Below are positions 11,030 through 21,639 of a stretch of 64,000 bases of DNA, piece after piece. Each line of letters opens with the position of its first letter. The stretch's first letter is position 1. The translations under genes were made by a program, and so were the position numbers. The stretch is from Phytophthora sp. 'mugwort' (Eukaryota; Oomycota; Peronosporomycetes; Peronosporales; Peronosporaceae): NCBI GenBank assembly GCA_033558025.1, contig JAUCEF010000017.1, forward strand, positions 1,860,001-1,924,000. Direction: 5' to 3'. The notes below the pieces were generated by a model. It did no database searches. It saw nothing but the letters and a program-made list of their open reading frames with translations, and was not told the DNA's origin.

Positions 11030-11745
11030 ATGTATTATATTTGGAGAGCCTGGTTCAGGTCGGGGCTCTATGGATGTGGTCTACTTAAGCTCCGCAAACA
11101 GCCTGTAGTCAGCTCGGCAGCATGTGCAGGTGCATTGTCCTGAACGAACAACGTCCCGCCCGAGAGTCCCAAAAACAGCTTGGTGATTGGAATCTCTTTC
11201 CGAAGCAGGAACACATACTATGTACAACTTCATCGCCGACTCGTCGCAAAATGCAGCTTTCCAACGCCGTTAGCCGTACTATTCCCCCATACTATTAACG
11301 ATTTCCTGCTCGATCCGAACGTCGGGATGTACACCGCGTGTGAAACGCTTCGCATGGCCGCCGCAGACCGACACCCGACTAGTGGTACCGTGAAGCTCGG
11401 CATAGGCTTCGTCACTGAAAACCACTCTGCTTCAGAAGCTCGCAGTCATCCGTCCAAAGCAGTTAGCATCAGCTCCGTCGCAAACGGCGTTATCTCACAC
11501 TCAAAGAAGGTTTTTTTTAGCCAAACGACCATGCAGCCCAGCGCTACGTATTTGATCACGGACAAGGCCACTAGAGATAGATCTACCGCAGTCAGCCGTC
11601 TCTTGAGCAGCCACTATCGCGGCATTGACAAACCGGTTACTCTCGACGGTCCTCAGGATACGTCTTTCTTGATGAGTGTCCGTTTTGCGTGGTCTTCCTG
11701 GGCACGTAGCGGCTTGCGGTGCCCATACTCCTTTATTTATTGATG
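11030..11745 (-). mobile_element. Tc1/mariner transposase relic (copy B)
   Basis: Minus strand, N to C: 'CPGRPRKTDTHQERRILR' and 'LVRDQIRSAGLHGRLAKKN' (about 11690-11510) are the paired helix-turn-helix region with the GRPR AT-hook. 'VVFSDEAYAELHG' (about 11430) holds the first catalytic Asp. 'LFVQDNAPAHAAELTTG' (about 11150) holds the second Asp. 'SPDLNQ' (about 11050) begins the third block and is then truncated. Internal stops and at least two frameshifts are present. The upper edge abuts the LTR of Copia A and the lower edge is 100 bp from the hAT relic, so these elements are packed end to end. Confidence 0.8.
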
Positions 11746-11810
11746 GTTATGCGAACGCTCCAGCGTGGCATATTCAGGTGCTTGCTGATCACTCGCTGGC
11801 TCAAGCACGC

Positions 11811-12024
11811 CTTCGGACTGCGCCCGGGGCGGCATCGATTCCTTGCCCTCTGACATCACCGCGCTATGCACCCAGAGCACACCATCTGTTATATGTTCTG
11901 AATGTCCTCTCGTGCTTGTATGTCCATGGAGTCAATGGAACAAAAATGAATGGTATAATAGGATTTATAGCTTTCATTTTCTCTCTTGGGCATTCAGGCA
12001 ATTCCTGTTGCCTCCCGTTCAATA
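11811..12024 (-). repeat. 3' LTR of Copia A
   Basis: Matches 15859-16053 in the same orientation, sharing CTTCGGACTGCG, GGCGGCATCGAT, GTTCTGAATGTCCTCT and CAGGCAATTCCTGTTGC in order. The boundary at 12024/12025 is set by a purine tract on the minus strand (AGTGGGAG) directly before the LTR start (TATTGAAC, probably a decayed TGTTG). Confidence 0.75.
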
Positions 12025-15000
12025 CTCCCACTAAGTACTAGGGGACAATTTCAGATATCGGGCTCCTAACTTCTCTCTTAGTTTTCCGAACTGTTTGGTT
12101 GGCAGAGCTTTCGTGAGAATATCTGCAGTAATTTCTGTGATTGCACAATACGTTATTTTTAGGCGACCCATTTCAGTGAGGTCCCTCGTGAATAGAACAT
12201 GAATCTCAATGTGCTTTCTCGCCTTACGATTTCTGGGATGCTGGTGGCTGCGTCAGCATCATTATCATACTACCATGCCATACTATCGCTGGTACCCGTT
12301 GCTGAAACCCCATTTCGCTTATCAGATTCCACTGCCACTCACTTTCCATGGCTCCTTCACTTAGTGTGATGAGTTCTGCTTCAGCAGTAGAGTGTGACAC
12401 ACATTCCCTGTTTGCTACTGCACCATGACACACTGCCCCCAGCCATCCTAATTTTATAGCCGATAACGTATTTACGTTATTTTGTTTTAGGTAGACACGC
12501 GAAGCTTGCGTCTGTGTACGCTTCGTAAGTCACGTCACTCATTTTACCATCGAGTGACAGACCGTACGTCGACGTCCCTTTCAAGTATTTAAGGACTCGC
12601 CTAGCCGAATCCCAGTGTGTGCGGTTGTAGCAGGATCGAAACTTGCTATCTCTATTATTGCGTTGGAAGGCAGCCGAACGAGTCTCCACGTCTCATTCTC
12701 GATCAAGGAGTCGTACTCTAATCCCAGAGCTGTTTTCCATTTCTCTTTATGAGGTCCACTCAAGGCTTCTTTCACTGTGCGTGCTGTAGGCACGATATCC
12801 TTCAGAATATTAAGTGCGACGCTCTTATCTGACATTGCCTGGAAGCATTAATAGTCCTGATATTTATTTTTTAGTTGCCTAGGTTAACGGCTAATTGGCG
12901 CCTCCAGAAGGCTTGCTTGTGGTCGTTTTTTTTTAAATCCCATTGCTCAGGTAGATACCTCAGTAAGTGCTGCAGCTCCCACTGACTCAGCAGGCCTCTG
13001 CGAAGATCGACCAGCTCCACCTGACTCCGTACTCTCGATGGCAGCAAGTTTTGCTTTCTCTGCTGCGGGTGGTTCTCGCGCGGCAGATTCAATTGTGAGA
13101 GCAGTCTCGGTCTTCCCGAAAGCATATTGTACCAAGGAAGCTACATTGGAGGTACATCTCTTGATATAATGTGTCTGTTATTAAAGACATCCAGTAACCT
13201 GTATCCTTTGGTATCCTCTGATATTCCGAGAAACCGGCACTTAATGGCGCTTGCGGATAGCTTATTATCTTTTCTAAGAGCTCGGGGGCATGTGCAAAGC
13301 ACACAGAGCCCCATACCATTAGTTTACGCACGTTTCGAGGGCTGCCATATACCATTCCGTACGGCGTCTTGTTCCCAATCGTCTCATAGGTATACGATTA
13401 TGTACGTAGGTCGCATACATAAGTGGTTTTGGCACCATCGGTTCGCCATTTAACATTCTTTAATGAACGAACCATATCAAGTTTGATCTGATGGTCTCGC
13501 TCTGCGGCTCCATTTTCTTCTGGACGAAAAACAAAACCCTTCTCTTACAGAAGTTTTTAAAGGCGGCGCCCACAAACTTGGTGACTCCATCAGACCAAAT
13601 TCGACGAATAATTGTGAATTTGCGTTCAACCTCTAGTCGAAGTAGTAACTCAGTGACCTTCTCAAATACCTCATTTTGGTTGCGTAGTACTTATGTCTGC
13701 CGCCATGAGGTGTTGTCATCAATTATACTCAGGATGTATTGAACGTTCCTACACTCTCATATACCCATATGGTTTTCAGGGATCCGTTTGGGTCCATATG
13801 AATGGTACTGATGGGCTGTATACCTCCTGCACCGTTAGCCTTACGATAGGACATTCTCTGCCTCTTTATTTCTGCAGAAGCGGTGCAAAAGAACGGTACC
13901 TTTCGTAACGCAGATAACGGTAGCGTTGACATTTCTTCCACTTTCGTTTGGCTCAACATTGCTATCACTGTGTGTTGGGATGACAAAGTGTTACGTGTCA
14001 TTCCGGCAATGGGCTTTCTAATTTCCCGACTCCTGGTAATTCTAGCGCTTAACAGGGCTGAATAGGACAGCATTGCAAAACCATTGTCTCCCTTTGCCTT
14101 TTTTTTTTTTTTTTTACGTAGTATGCACCATTAATTGCTCTAGCCAAAGACGCTAACTCGCTGCCCAAGAATATAAATTTGAACTCGCCAGTCGGCGATC
14201 CAATGATCTCGTACCCATTTATCTGTAGCAAATTTTTACTGAGAATATTTAATGTCGCGTGTGATACAGTGCTATATTCTCAAAAAGGAATGGTCGTATC
14301 CCTTGCGAACCATGCAAATACACTGTACCAATGTGTGTATTTGATTGCTTAGACCCTTTGCAAACATAGCATGTATCCAGTGTCGGTTCGGTTTTCGACG
14401 AATGCCGACTCTTCGCAGGTTAGGCCGAATCCGCAGCCTGAGTCCAACACCCCCGAGTCATTAGTTAAGCATGTTCTCGCATCAAGGAAGCATGGATACA
14501 ATGACCGTACGTAGTCTTCCAGGTGCATCTTCTGAAGACTGATCTCACATGCAGTCAGCTATTCTCCCGGAGAAGTTGACGCTTCTTCGGCGTCCCCTCC
14601 ACGCACTTGCGCATTGAATAACATCAGGTCGCTTCCTGGAGTCAAAGGAGGCTCCACTCCGTTGGGTGGACTGGACGAAAGTGCTGGACTCGTCGACACG
14701 GCCCTGCATGCATCAACGGATACGTCTACGAGTAGACAGCTCTGAGTCGGCACAATTTCCCTCACTTTTCCGCCACCTTGAACTTGGCGCGGTACTTTCC
14801 CTTGCCAGTCATCTTTAGCATTGGTTGAGGGTCAGTTCGTGCTTCCCTTACGGCCCATGGGTACGACCAGATGCTGCATCGGAAAACCTTTTGGTTAACA
14901 TCTTGGTTGCGCTTGCTGCACTGGAGCTTGAGATGCGGTCCACCGCTGACGTCATTGTGGACGCCAGCACGATAGTAGCACGACATTGCACCCAGATTCT

Positions 15001-15858
15001 GGAGCGAATCTTGTGTCGGCGGGAAGTGGCCTTCCTTTTTCCTAGGGCCGACCAGTGGTTTGACAGGCTTAGCATCAATGTGGTTTATGGATGCACCATT
15101 GCTCAAAATCTTGATATCAGTCTTGCTCTTGCTCCCAAAGATTGCGCAGAGTTTGGACTCGACCTTCTCCAGCGTGAAATCTATCGGTGTAAAGACGACC
15201 GTTGAACCCCGGAGGTGTCCGGGAAGGGCCGCAAGAATCTTAATCAGCATCGTCTGCTGCGAGATCAGACCATCTTTCAGCGCATCAGCGCTGTTCCGAT
15301 TTGCAATAGCAATAGCTTCGAAGCGCTCCACCGGTTCTACCACCCCAGACGCACTGTTAAGGCCATAGCCTTTCTCAATCGCGCGTTAAATCTGAGCACG
15401 GTCGTTACATCAGCCTCTCCCCTGCAAAACCTTCCGGAAGGGTTAGGTTTAGAAGATCCTTGATGTACGACGATTCTGCCTGACAAAAGCCTTTTGCTGC
15501 TCGTACGCGTCCTTTTCTTTACCTGTAGCCCTGTTTCGTGGAGGACTGGCTCTCTCACGATCGTATCTTTATAGCGAGCAATTGATACGCGACACTTCGC
15601 TAGAAGCTCATCCACAACTAACGCATCGCTGAGCGCGACCAGATGGGCCTTGACCTTGTCTCTCCACCCAGCGAATAGGGCTTCTTACCGAGCCAAAATG
15701 TGACAGACAAACTGGCCTTTCTTGCAGTGATAGACCAAGTTTGTCGGTCACACTTTTGCTCGGTTTGCTCATTTTACTTGAAATGTTAAAATTTAACACT
15801 GTAGAGGCTCACTACGTGTGTATTTATCATTTATTCCTAATTGCCCTACTCTAGACTA

Positions 15859-16053
15859 CTTCGGACTGCGTCCTGGGCGGCATCGATCCCTTTGCCTTCT
15901 GTCGTCATCGCACTATATACCCAGATCATACCATCTGTGATCTGTTCTGAATGTCCTCTTGTGCTTGATGTCAATGGGAATATCAACTTTAAAAGGATTT
16001 ATATCATTCAGGTTTCTCTTTGGCGTTCAGGCAATTCCTGTTGCATCTCCGTC
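15859..16053 (-). repeat. 5' LTR of Copia A
   Basis: Diverged partner of the LTR at 11811-12024. The outer edge has decayed into a C-run at 16052-16061. Sequence between 15780 and 15858, where the primer-binding site should be, shows no clear tRNA-complementary motif. Confidence 0.7.
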
Positions 16054-17173
16054 CCCCCCCCTATTTCCAAACCGGTCCGTGTGTCAAAGCATGCCTCGAT
16101 ACCCCGCGAGATCAGCGCTGCCAGAGTCGCTGGGCGCAATCATTCGATTTTGGAAGGCAGGCAGAGGCCAGGTTTGTATTTTGAACACGTCTAGTCTTTC
16201 TAATTTTATTTCATTGAACGGCCAAATGATTCAATCACACGCTGGCAAATATAATGGATGGTTCCGAATTGTGCTCCAGAATTATACGCAAAATAATATG
16301 CTAAAATTTGATACAATTGTAGTCTACACACCTGCCGATCCGTAACGGGCAATTCAAAGCGTTACACAATTTGAAAAAAAAAATGTTGTGAAGGTGAAAC
16401 ACATAGTTTTTGTAAATTTGTAAAAATAAACTAATGGTAGTGCCAATTTGGCTTGATGACAGAGCAAAGTGGTACCTGCGTCTGATGGGTAACAGTTTCG
16501 CGATATCAGATACCTTAGTGCATGTCCTCTATGTGCTGAGCAGCCGCCCTCGCATGCTGACAATGTATCGCCATTTCGTGCAAAGACGCGCTTAATACTT
16601 CGCTTAGTCGCTTCCTCGACGATCTTCATGCGTGCCACAGTGAGTTTGTACGCGCGGTCGGGCGAAGACCAGTTCTTCAGCTGCACCAGCGTTTTGGTGC
16701 AGTTTTGATCGAGTTACGGCTTGAGGCGGCCCTGACATCAGGATCGCTTTTTACACACCCGACCCTCGCACCCGCGGGGCAGTAACTCGGTACGATCGCT
16801 GACAGCGAGACAGCAGGTTGTAGTAGATATTGTGGGCGGCAACTAACATCCAACCCTTGCCTTTCCTGAATGCATCCAGGATGCGCGCCCAATCTGCCAC
16901 GGAGTGCGGGAAGCTGGAAAAGGGGTGCTGGATTGAGAACACCGGATTAGAATGGATACTGAAGATCGACAGCCAGACTACGACAGTGGTGTGCCAGTCA
17001 CCAGTTTGCTCCACGAAATCACCACCGTGGATTGATTCTGAATTGTTAAGTTACTTTGATTCAAACAACAATATTTTAGAGTTATTGCATTCTCTCCTTA
17101 GCGTGGGAGTGGAGTCACAAGGCAGAGTCGGAAACAATAACTACGATCCAGCCAGTAATTAGTTTTCGCAATC
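16054..17173. other. Unassigned stretch
   Basis: No gene is recognised. Minus-strand ORFs at 16686-16354 and 17014-16751 read like protein ('RAYKLTVARMKIVEEATKRS', 'DAFRKGKGWMLVAAHNIYYN') but match no family I know and are not in one frame. They could be remnants of another transposon. The interval 16360-16430 is A/T-rich. Confidence 0.3.
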
Positions 17174-17427
17174 CTAAGTTTTATTACTGGCCAAAGCTGC
17201 TGACGATGCAATACTAAATTTCGCCGATAACTGCGGGAATAAATAGGTCAAAAGTGCATCGCCGGTGTTTGAAGCCCCACCAACAGATCTACCCGTGATG
17301 ACATCACCCAATACTCTGATGACATCAACGATGGAGTGCTGCACACCACAGTCCTGGCAGCAAGAAATGACTCGATGCGTGGCCTCACACTGACCAAGCC
17401 CGCCGGTTTCCTTATTGTCTGACAGCA

Positions 17428-17715
17428 TTGTTTGGGCTCACAACTATATTTTCGCTGAGCTACCATGGTCTCCAACGAGCACCTCGCTGCTTTCTTCTAC
17501 GCCCACTTGGCCAAGGACTGTTCCGCTGCAAAATCTGTGGTTGCCAGCGCAAACAGGCTGGAGGGACTGGATGCTCCAATCTCAAGGCCCACTTTGGACG
17601 GCAAGCATGCTGGCTACGAGTCTTCGTTCGACGGTAACATGGCCGTTCACTATCGTCCTTCGGTTTTGTGTTGGAAGACTCTACTTGTGGATCCAATGGA
17701 TCATTATGCGGAACA
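17428..17715 (+). mobile_element. hAT transposase N-terminal fragment with BED zinc finger (copy B, plus-strand part)
   Basis: The plus strand reads 'MVSNEHLAAFFYAHLAKD', then 'LFRCKICGCQRKQAGGTGCS' with 'NLKAHFG', and after a shift 'KHAGYESSFDG'. Spacing of Cys-X2-Cys and the downstream His residues fits a BED-type finger that binds the ends of hAT elements. It continues with 'LYLWIQWIIMRNTPIHEV'. Frames change twice within 200 bp. The neighbouring catalytic region of an hAT transposase is on the other strand, so this element has been inverted internally or two copies have been joined. Confidence 0.65.
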
Positions 17716-18168
17716 CGCCCATCCATGAAGTCAAAGACGCTCTCACACACGCGACGAGCAAGCTCCATCCTGTCACGGTCATGGCGCGTCAAGAACTTGT
17801 CCACCACAAGGTTGAATCGGTGGCTCGCGCATCCGACAAGAGGATTGCCCATCTTATTCGCGATGCATCGGTTGGTACTGCTGTTGTCGCCCGCCAGAAA
17901 CCCCACCGTGGCTTGATCTTGTTGTAGACGTCGAGAATATTCTCGAACAGCTGAACGTGGGCATATGTCTCTGCGTGCCATCTGCCAGAGGGGAAAGACA
18001 CAGTAACGGCACGTGGAGCTCCCCATCTGCCTCGTAAACAACGTAGAGTGCGACATAATGAACACCGGCATGTGGCCATATTAAACATCAAGCCAAAAAG
18101 TGTCCCCAGCTTCTTCTCAATATCATGGCCGACCTTGGTCGCGATGCCTTCCATGCACTTCTTGACCA
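17716..18168 (-). mobile_element. hAT transposase catalytic-region fragment (copy B, minus-strand part)
   Basis: Minus strand: 'MEGIATKVGHDIEKKLGTLF', 'CLRGRWGAPRAV', 'LFENILDVYNKIK', then after a frameshift 'VGFLAGDNSSTNRCIANKMG' and 'PLVGCASHRFNLVVDKFL'. The last two blocks are the same hAT catalytic neighbourhood as in the copy at 9295-10930 (DNC..N..IA...VP.VGCASHRLNL), but sequence differs enough to be another family. The dimerisation C terminus is not found; 17174-17428 holds no clear continuation. Confidence 0.72.
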
Positions 18169-18169
18169 G

Positions 18170-18362
18170 TGAGTGATTTAACGAAGCTTATACTAACTAA
18201 TCTGCCACATAGATATGCAGCCCTGCAACCATTATTTGGTGCATCCGATCATTGACACTCCGCACTCGTCCAATCATCCTACTCGTCTAATCATCGGTTG
18301 CGTAAACAACGTACCGTAAACATCGCGGGATGGTGTTGGACCGGTTCGGGATAACCGGTTAC
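18170..18362 (-). repeat. Terminal non-coding region of an hAT-like element
   Basis: Reverse complement of this stretch aligns along its length with 45141-45319. Shared blocks are AACCGGTT, GAACCGGTCCAACAC, CTGCATATCTATGTGG and AAATCACTCAC. This copy has about 17 extra bases because a GATTRGACGAGT motif is duplicated. It sits just outside the hAT coding relic at 17716-18168, so it is probably that element's 5' end, with AACCGGTT near the tip. Confidence 0.65.
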
Positions 18363-19065
18363 TTGTACACAGTACCAAAACCCGCCAACCCTCAATAAGA
18401 CCACCACGTGCAACATTCCTATCTTGATGACTACAAGTCAAGGTCGTGGTTCTTCCCACCAAAGGCTACATCGCCCGGTACGTGTGTGGCTTCATTGAAG
18501 CCATTATCAGAAATGAATAACTGCTGATGGTTGTATTTTCTAAATTTGGAACGTTCAAATGGCGTGGGCTCGCTTGCCAGAGGGCAAGGTTGTCCTTGGA
18601 TCAGGGCGTGCGACATTTATCTATTTAACTTCCTTAATTCCCGTTGGTCTGAATTCTAATATCGAAATATTTCTAAACATTACGAAATATTTCATTATCC
18701 GACAAATGCTTGTCATATAAAAATTTAAATAATCCTTATTGTTGTAAAGTAATGAAATACCGCGACCTAAATAATTGTTGCTGCCGATTTTTAGTTCGAC
18801 GTGCTTACTTGCGCGGTGCTTTCAGGTTTTTCGCAAGAAAGAGACACGTTAGCTGTAGCATTCTATAATAGAAGTTCAGACATAATGTATATCCGAAAAG
18901 AAGTGATAATGTAGCTCCCGAAATGTTCACTTCGACAAGTAATGTATCCCAATCAAGGTAAAGGTTCAGATACAATATCATATCTAGTCGAGGTAGCGGG
19001 CCCAGCCATCACACCACACGGCCACCTTTCCCCAGCCACTGGTAGCTTCGACGACGACACCGCAC
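18363..19065. other. No supported gene
   Basis: A/T-rich from 18640 to 18960. A minus-strand ORF at 18616-18431 (61 residues) has no recognisable motif and is not supported. Confidence 0.4.
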
Positions 19066-20640
19066 TTGAGGGGAACCGCTGAGACTGCACTAGCCGCCTT
19101 CGGGCCTAGAAGACATCAAGTCGCCCAAGCTACTGTCGAAGCTGTCGTCGAAGCGGCTCTCTACGACATGGTCGAAGACATCGGCACGAGATTCGAATGT
19201 ATCGGCACCCAGTACTCTCCTATCCAAGCGGCCTGCCACAGCCCCAATGCGCTCTCCGCCTCTCTTCTCCGGTCGCTGGGATCTTTCTCCAACGACCTCC
19301 CAAGTCGGGCTGCAGTCTACCCTCGACTCCCCGGTGACTTTAAAGTTAAGCGGGCTCTTGGAGACATCGTTCCTCGCTGTCGAGATACGCATGACAACCA
19401 CGGAATGCGCTGTTTCCAACGTACCGAGCGGAAATGCGGTGTTGCCTCCATCCTTCGAGGTTTAGTAGCTGACTACGACCCCACTCTGGAAGATGCTAGC
19501 CTGGAATTCATGGGCATCGTCTCCCCCGCTGACTGGTTCACTACCCCCTGTATCAAGCTCTCACACGACGCCATAACTTCCATTTACGACTCCAGCTGCG
19601 CAAATAATATCCGATCTAACCGCGCACTGTACACCCTGGCGCCATCCCGGTAGGTCTTCGATGCTGATGTTGATATGACCTCTCCGGATCCAGCCCCAAC
19701 AGTATCAGCTTTTCCAGCGCCACCTCTGGCTGACGACGCCATGTGCCTTCGCTCCGGCAAGGTCAAGCCTCCCAAACCTGCCCCCAAACAAGCCAGGATT
19801 TCAGCAACTTCAGCCACGCCAACTGCTCCTCAGTATGCGTTTATCCTCATTGATCTGCATTGATGGTCGACGGAATGAAGAAGAATGAGGACGATGCTAC
19901 CACGTACGATTCCTTAATGGATCGTTTGACTGGATTCCCTTCTGAAGCGTCGTCGCCGACGGTCAACGAGAACCATGTGACTGGGTTGACTGGTGGTACG
20001 ACTTCGATCATCAAGAAACCAAGCCGTACGTCACCTTCATGAAGGGACTAAAAGAACACCGTGACTAGATGACGGCATCGGAAACGGGAGACTGCGTAGT
20101 CCAAGCCATCAACTTCCTCTTCGAAGCTGGCGGCTACGATGCACTCATCAGTGAGGAAAATTGGGACGACTTCCGCAACGCTCACGGTATCGCCTAAGAT
20201 GAGGGTCTTGGGACCACGAAGAACAAGGCGCTCCTGAAGTGGATGAAGGCCAACGGCGATTTACCCAACGTCAGTATCCACCGTCACTGTCTCGAGCACA
20301 ATCGTTTCACGGATGTTGGCACGGGTGTCAACTCAATTTTCGACTCCGACAGGATTTTACGTGGTTCATTGCTAGCTATCGGAACCCAAGCCACGGTATG
20401 GCCCTTCACGTTAAAGGTCAGATGCGCACGTACTTGATATATCTTAGATGATATGATGAAGGCTGCTGGCTTGGTCTAATGGAAGCTGAAGACTGGCTCT
20501 ATCGAGTCCGCGGTATTTACCGTATTGAATTTATTGATGACGATGACGATGAACCGTCCAAAGCTTACAAACGCAAGCCGAATTCACGTCGAAGTCAAAA
20601 GTCTAAGCGCAGGAAGCTGAACCCAACTGCAGCTCGTGGC
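19066..20640 (+). mobile_element. Retroelement-type ORF relic with a cysteine-peptidase-like module and basic tail
   Basis: Plus-strand coding remnants in shifting frames. The first part (19066-19653) is an unrecognised region. Next come a proline-rich linker (19678-19800, 'LRSGKVKPPKPAPKQARIS') and 'GTTSIIKKPS'. A module at 20080-20440 follows with 'GDCVVQAINFLFEAGGYDAL', 'NWDDFRNAHGIA', 'LLKWMKANGDLP' and 'NPSHGMALHVKGQMRT'. The early Cys and late His with this spacing resemble a papain/OTU-like fold, as is seen next to reverse transcriptases in some retroelements. The tail at 20480-20640 is acidic then strongly basic ('YKRKPNSRRSQKSKRRK'). No RT is present. Peptidase identity is inference from the Cys/His pattern only. 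Several stops make it a pseudogene. Confidence 0.45.
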
Positions 20641-21250
20641 TAACCAGGCTTGCCCTCCACAATTTGTTTTGGAGGGGGTCCTGACGTTTTCACGCCAAGA
20701 AATGAATCAATGGATATTACTCCACTAATGCGAAAGCAAATCGCTTTGACCGCAGCGGTATCTATACTTATTTTTTATTTTATGGGGGGATCCTGGCGCT
20801 TTCACGACAAGACATAGCTCAGTTACATTGAAGATCCAGCTGGGTTCGTTTGTAGGCGGGGAATAATCCCGTCTGGCAAAAAGTGATTAACAACCCCCAA
20901 CGCAGAGGCGGCCACGGCGACCACTTCGCCGGTCTACCTCTAGGGAACTGCGTTATAATGCCTCGTTCTCCAAAAAGGACAACAGGAGGACCTCGTCCGA
21001 AAATGAGCGCTGGTTGACGTCGGTGTTGGCGTCTACGGCTTGTCGCACGCTTCACTTTGCACGACTACACGACAATGCGATTATGTACTTACCCCTGGAT
21101 TTCCAAAATTTCCTGAACTTTTATGTAAACATACTGTCTGTGGAGCCAAGAGCCACACACCGCGGTCTTAGATCCATGCAAGCCCAGTGATATGTTTGCT
21201 TTCTATATTTTTCTCCGTAGAGATTAATCCTACAATAAAACGTTATTAAA
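20641..21250. other. No supported gene; two similar short direct repeats
   Basis: GGGGGTCCTGACGTTTTCAC at about 20675 recurs as GGGGGATCCTGGCGCTTTCA at about 20783. This may be repeated 3' tail sequence of the preceding element. ORFs here (for example 21055-20819 on the minus strand) have no recognisable motif. Confidence 0.4.
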
Positions 21251-21620
21251 CCGCGCTTGAGTGGAAACCTACGGTACACTTGCGCTCGACTTGGAAATTT
21301 CGTGAATGACGAGGGCGGCATACGCAATCGGCAATCAAACGCTAAATCAGTACTTGAAAAGTCGAGTCCGGAGCCCGGTCTGAAAATCCCGCACTAACCA
21401 CTGCAGCAAATACAAGCGTTCGTCGATCTAGGCCCGCCAGTTTTTCTGGTGTATTCACATGCACTTTCTACGACAACGTCATGGTAGTCGACGAATCTTT
21501 TGATTTCACTAACGTGCATACCGAAACTAGTAAAATATGCTCTTTCCTATCATAATAATCCATTAAACCTCGGTGGATGTTTTGCGTGTCCTAAATTTTC
21601 AGGATTATAATTAATGTGGC
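21251..21620 (+). repeat. Dispersed repeat of unknown class, copy 1
   Basis: Aligns with the reverse complement of 45672-46145. Shared blocks include GGAAACCTACGGT (GCAAACCTACGGT in copy 2), GCAATCAA, GGCCCGCCAGTTTTTCT, GTGTATTCACATGCA and TCCTAAATTTTCAGGA. Compared with copy 2 it lacks about 80 bases in the middle. Translated, both copies keep 'LGPPVFLVYSHA', 'STNLLI', 'ALSY' and 'FSG', so the repeat probably derives from a coding sequence. I do not recognise the protein. Confidence 0.65.
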
Positions 21621-21639
21621 GAGGCCGATGAAACCTTTA

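Larger units (their letters stand above)
11811..16053 (-). mobile_element. Ty1/Copia LTR retrotransposon A, both LTRs present, RT core deleted
   Basis: Two diverged LTR copies (11811-12024 and 15859-16053) flank a minus-strand coding region. Gag (about 15343-14762) ends in a damaged zinc knuckle ('CYYRAGVHN'). The protease region is at 14480-14340 ('SGCGFGLTCEESAFVE'). The gag_pre-integrase and integrase core lie at 14075-13090 (His/Cys region near 13870, 'EVERKFTIIRRIWSDG' near 13630, 'MVYGSPRNVRKLMVWGSVCF' at 13355). The RT begins at 12835 ('KWKTALGLEYDSLIENETWR') but jumps near 12650 straight to the RNase H approach 'HWDSARRVLKYLKGTSTYGL'. RNase H ends with 'STAEAELITLSEGAMESEW' at about 12390. 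The RT palm with its YVDD motif is missing, so the element cannot be autonomous. There are many stops and frameshifts. Confidence 0.85.

Noticed and set aside
11180..11743. 187-codon plus-strand ORF.
   Set aside because: The minus strand carries clear Tc1 motifs (GRPRK, QDNAPAH, SPDLN), so the plus ORF is a shadow.
15841..16194. ORF beginning with an RLLR motif, suggestive of an RXLR effector.
   Set aside because: No signal peptide is present, and the sequence is the LTR of Copia A.
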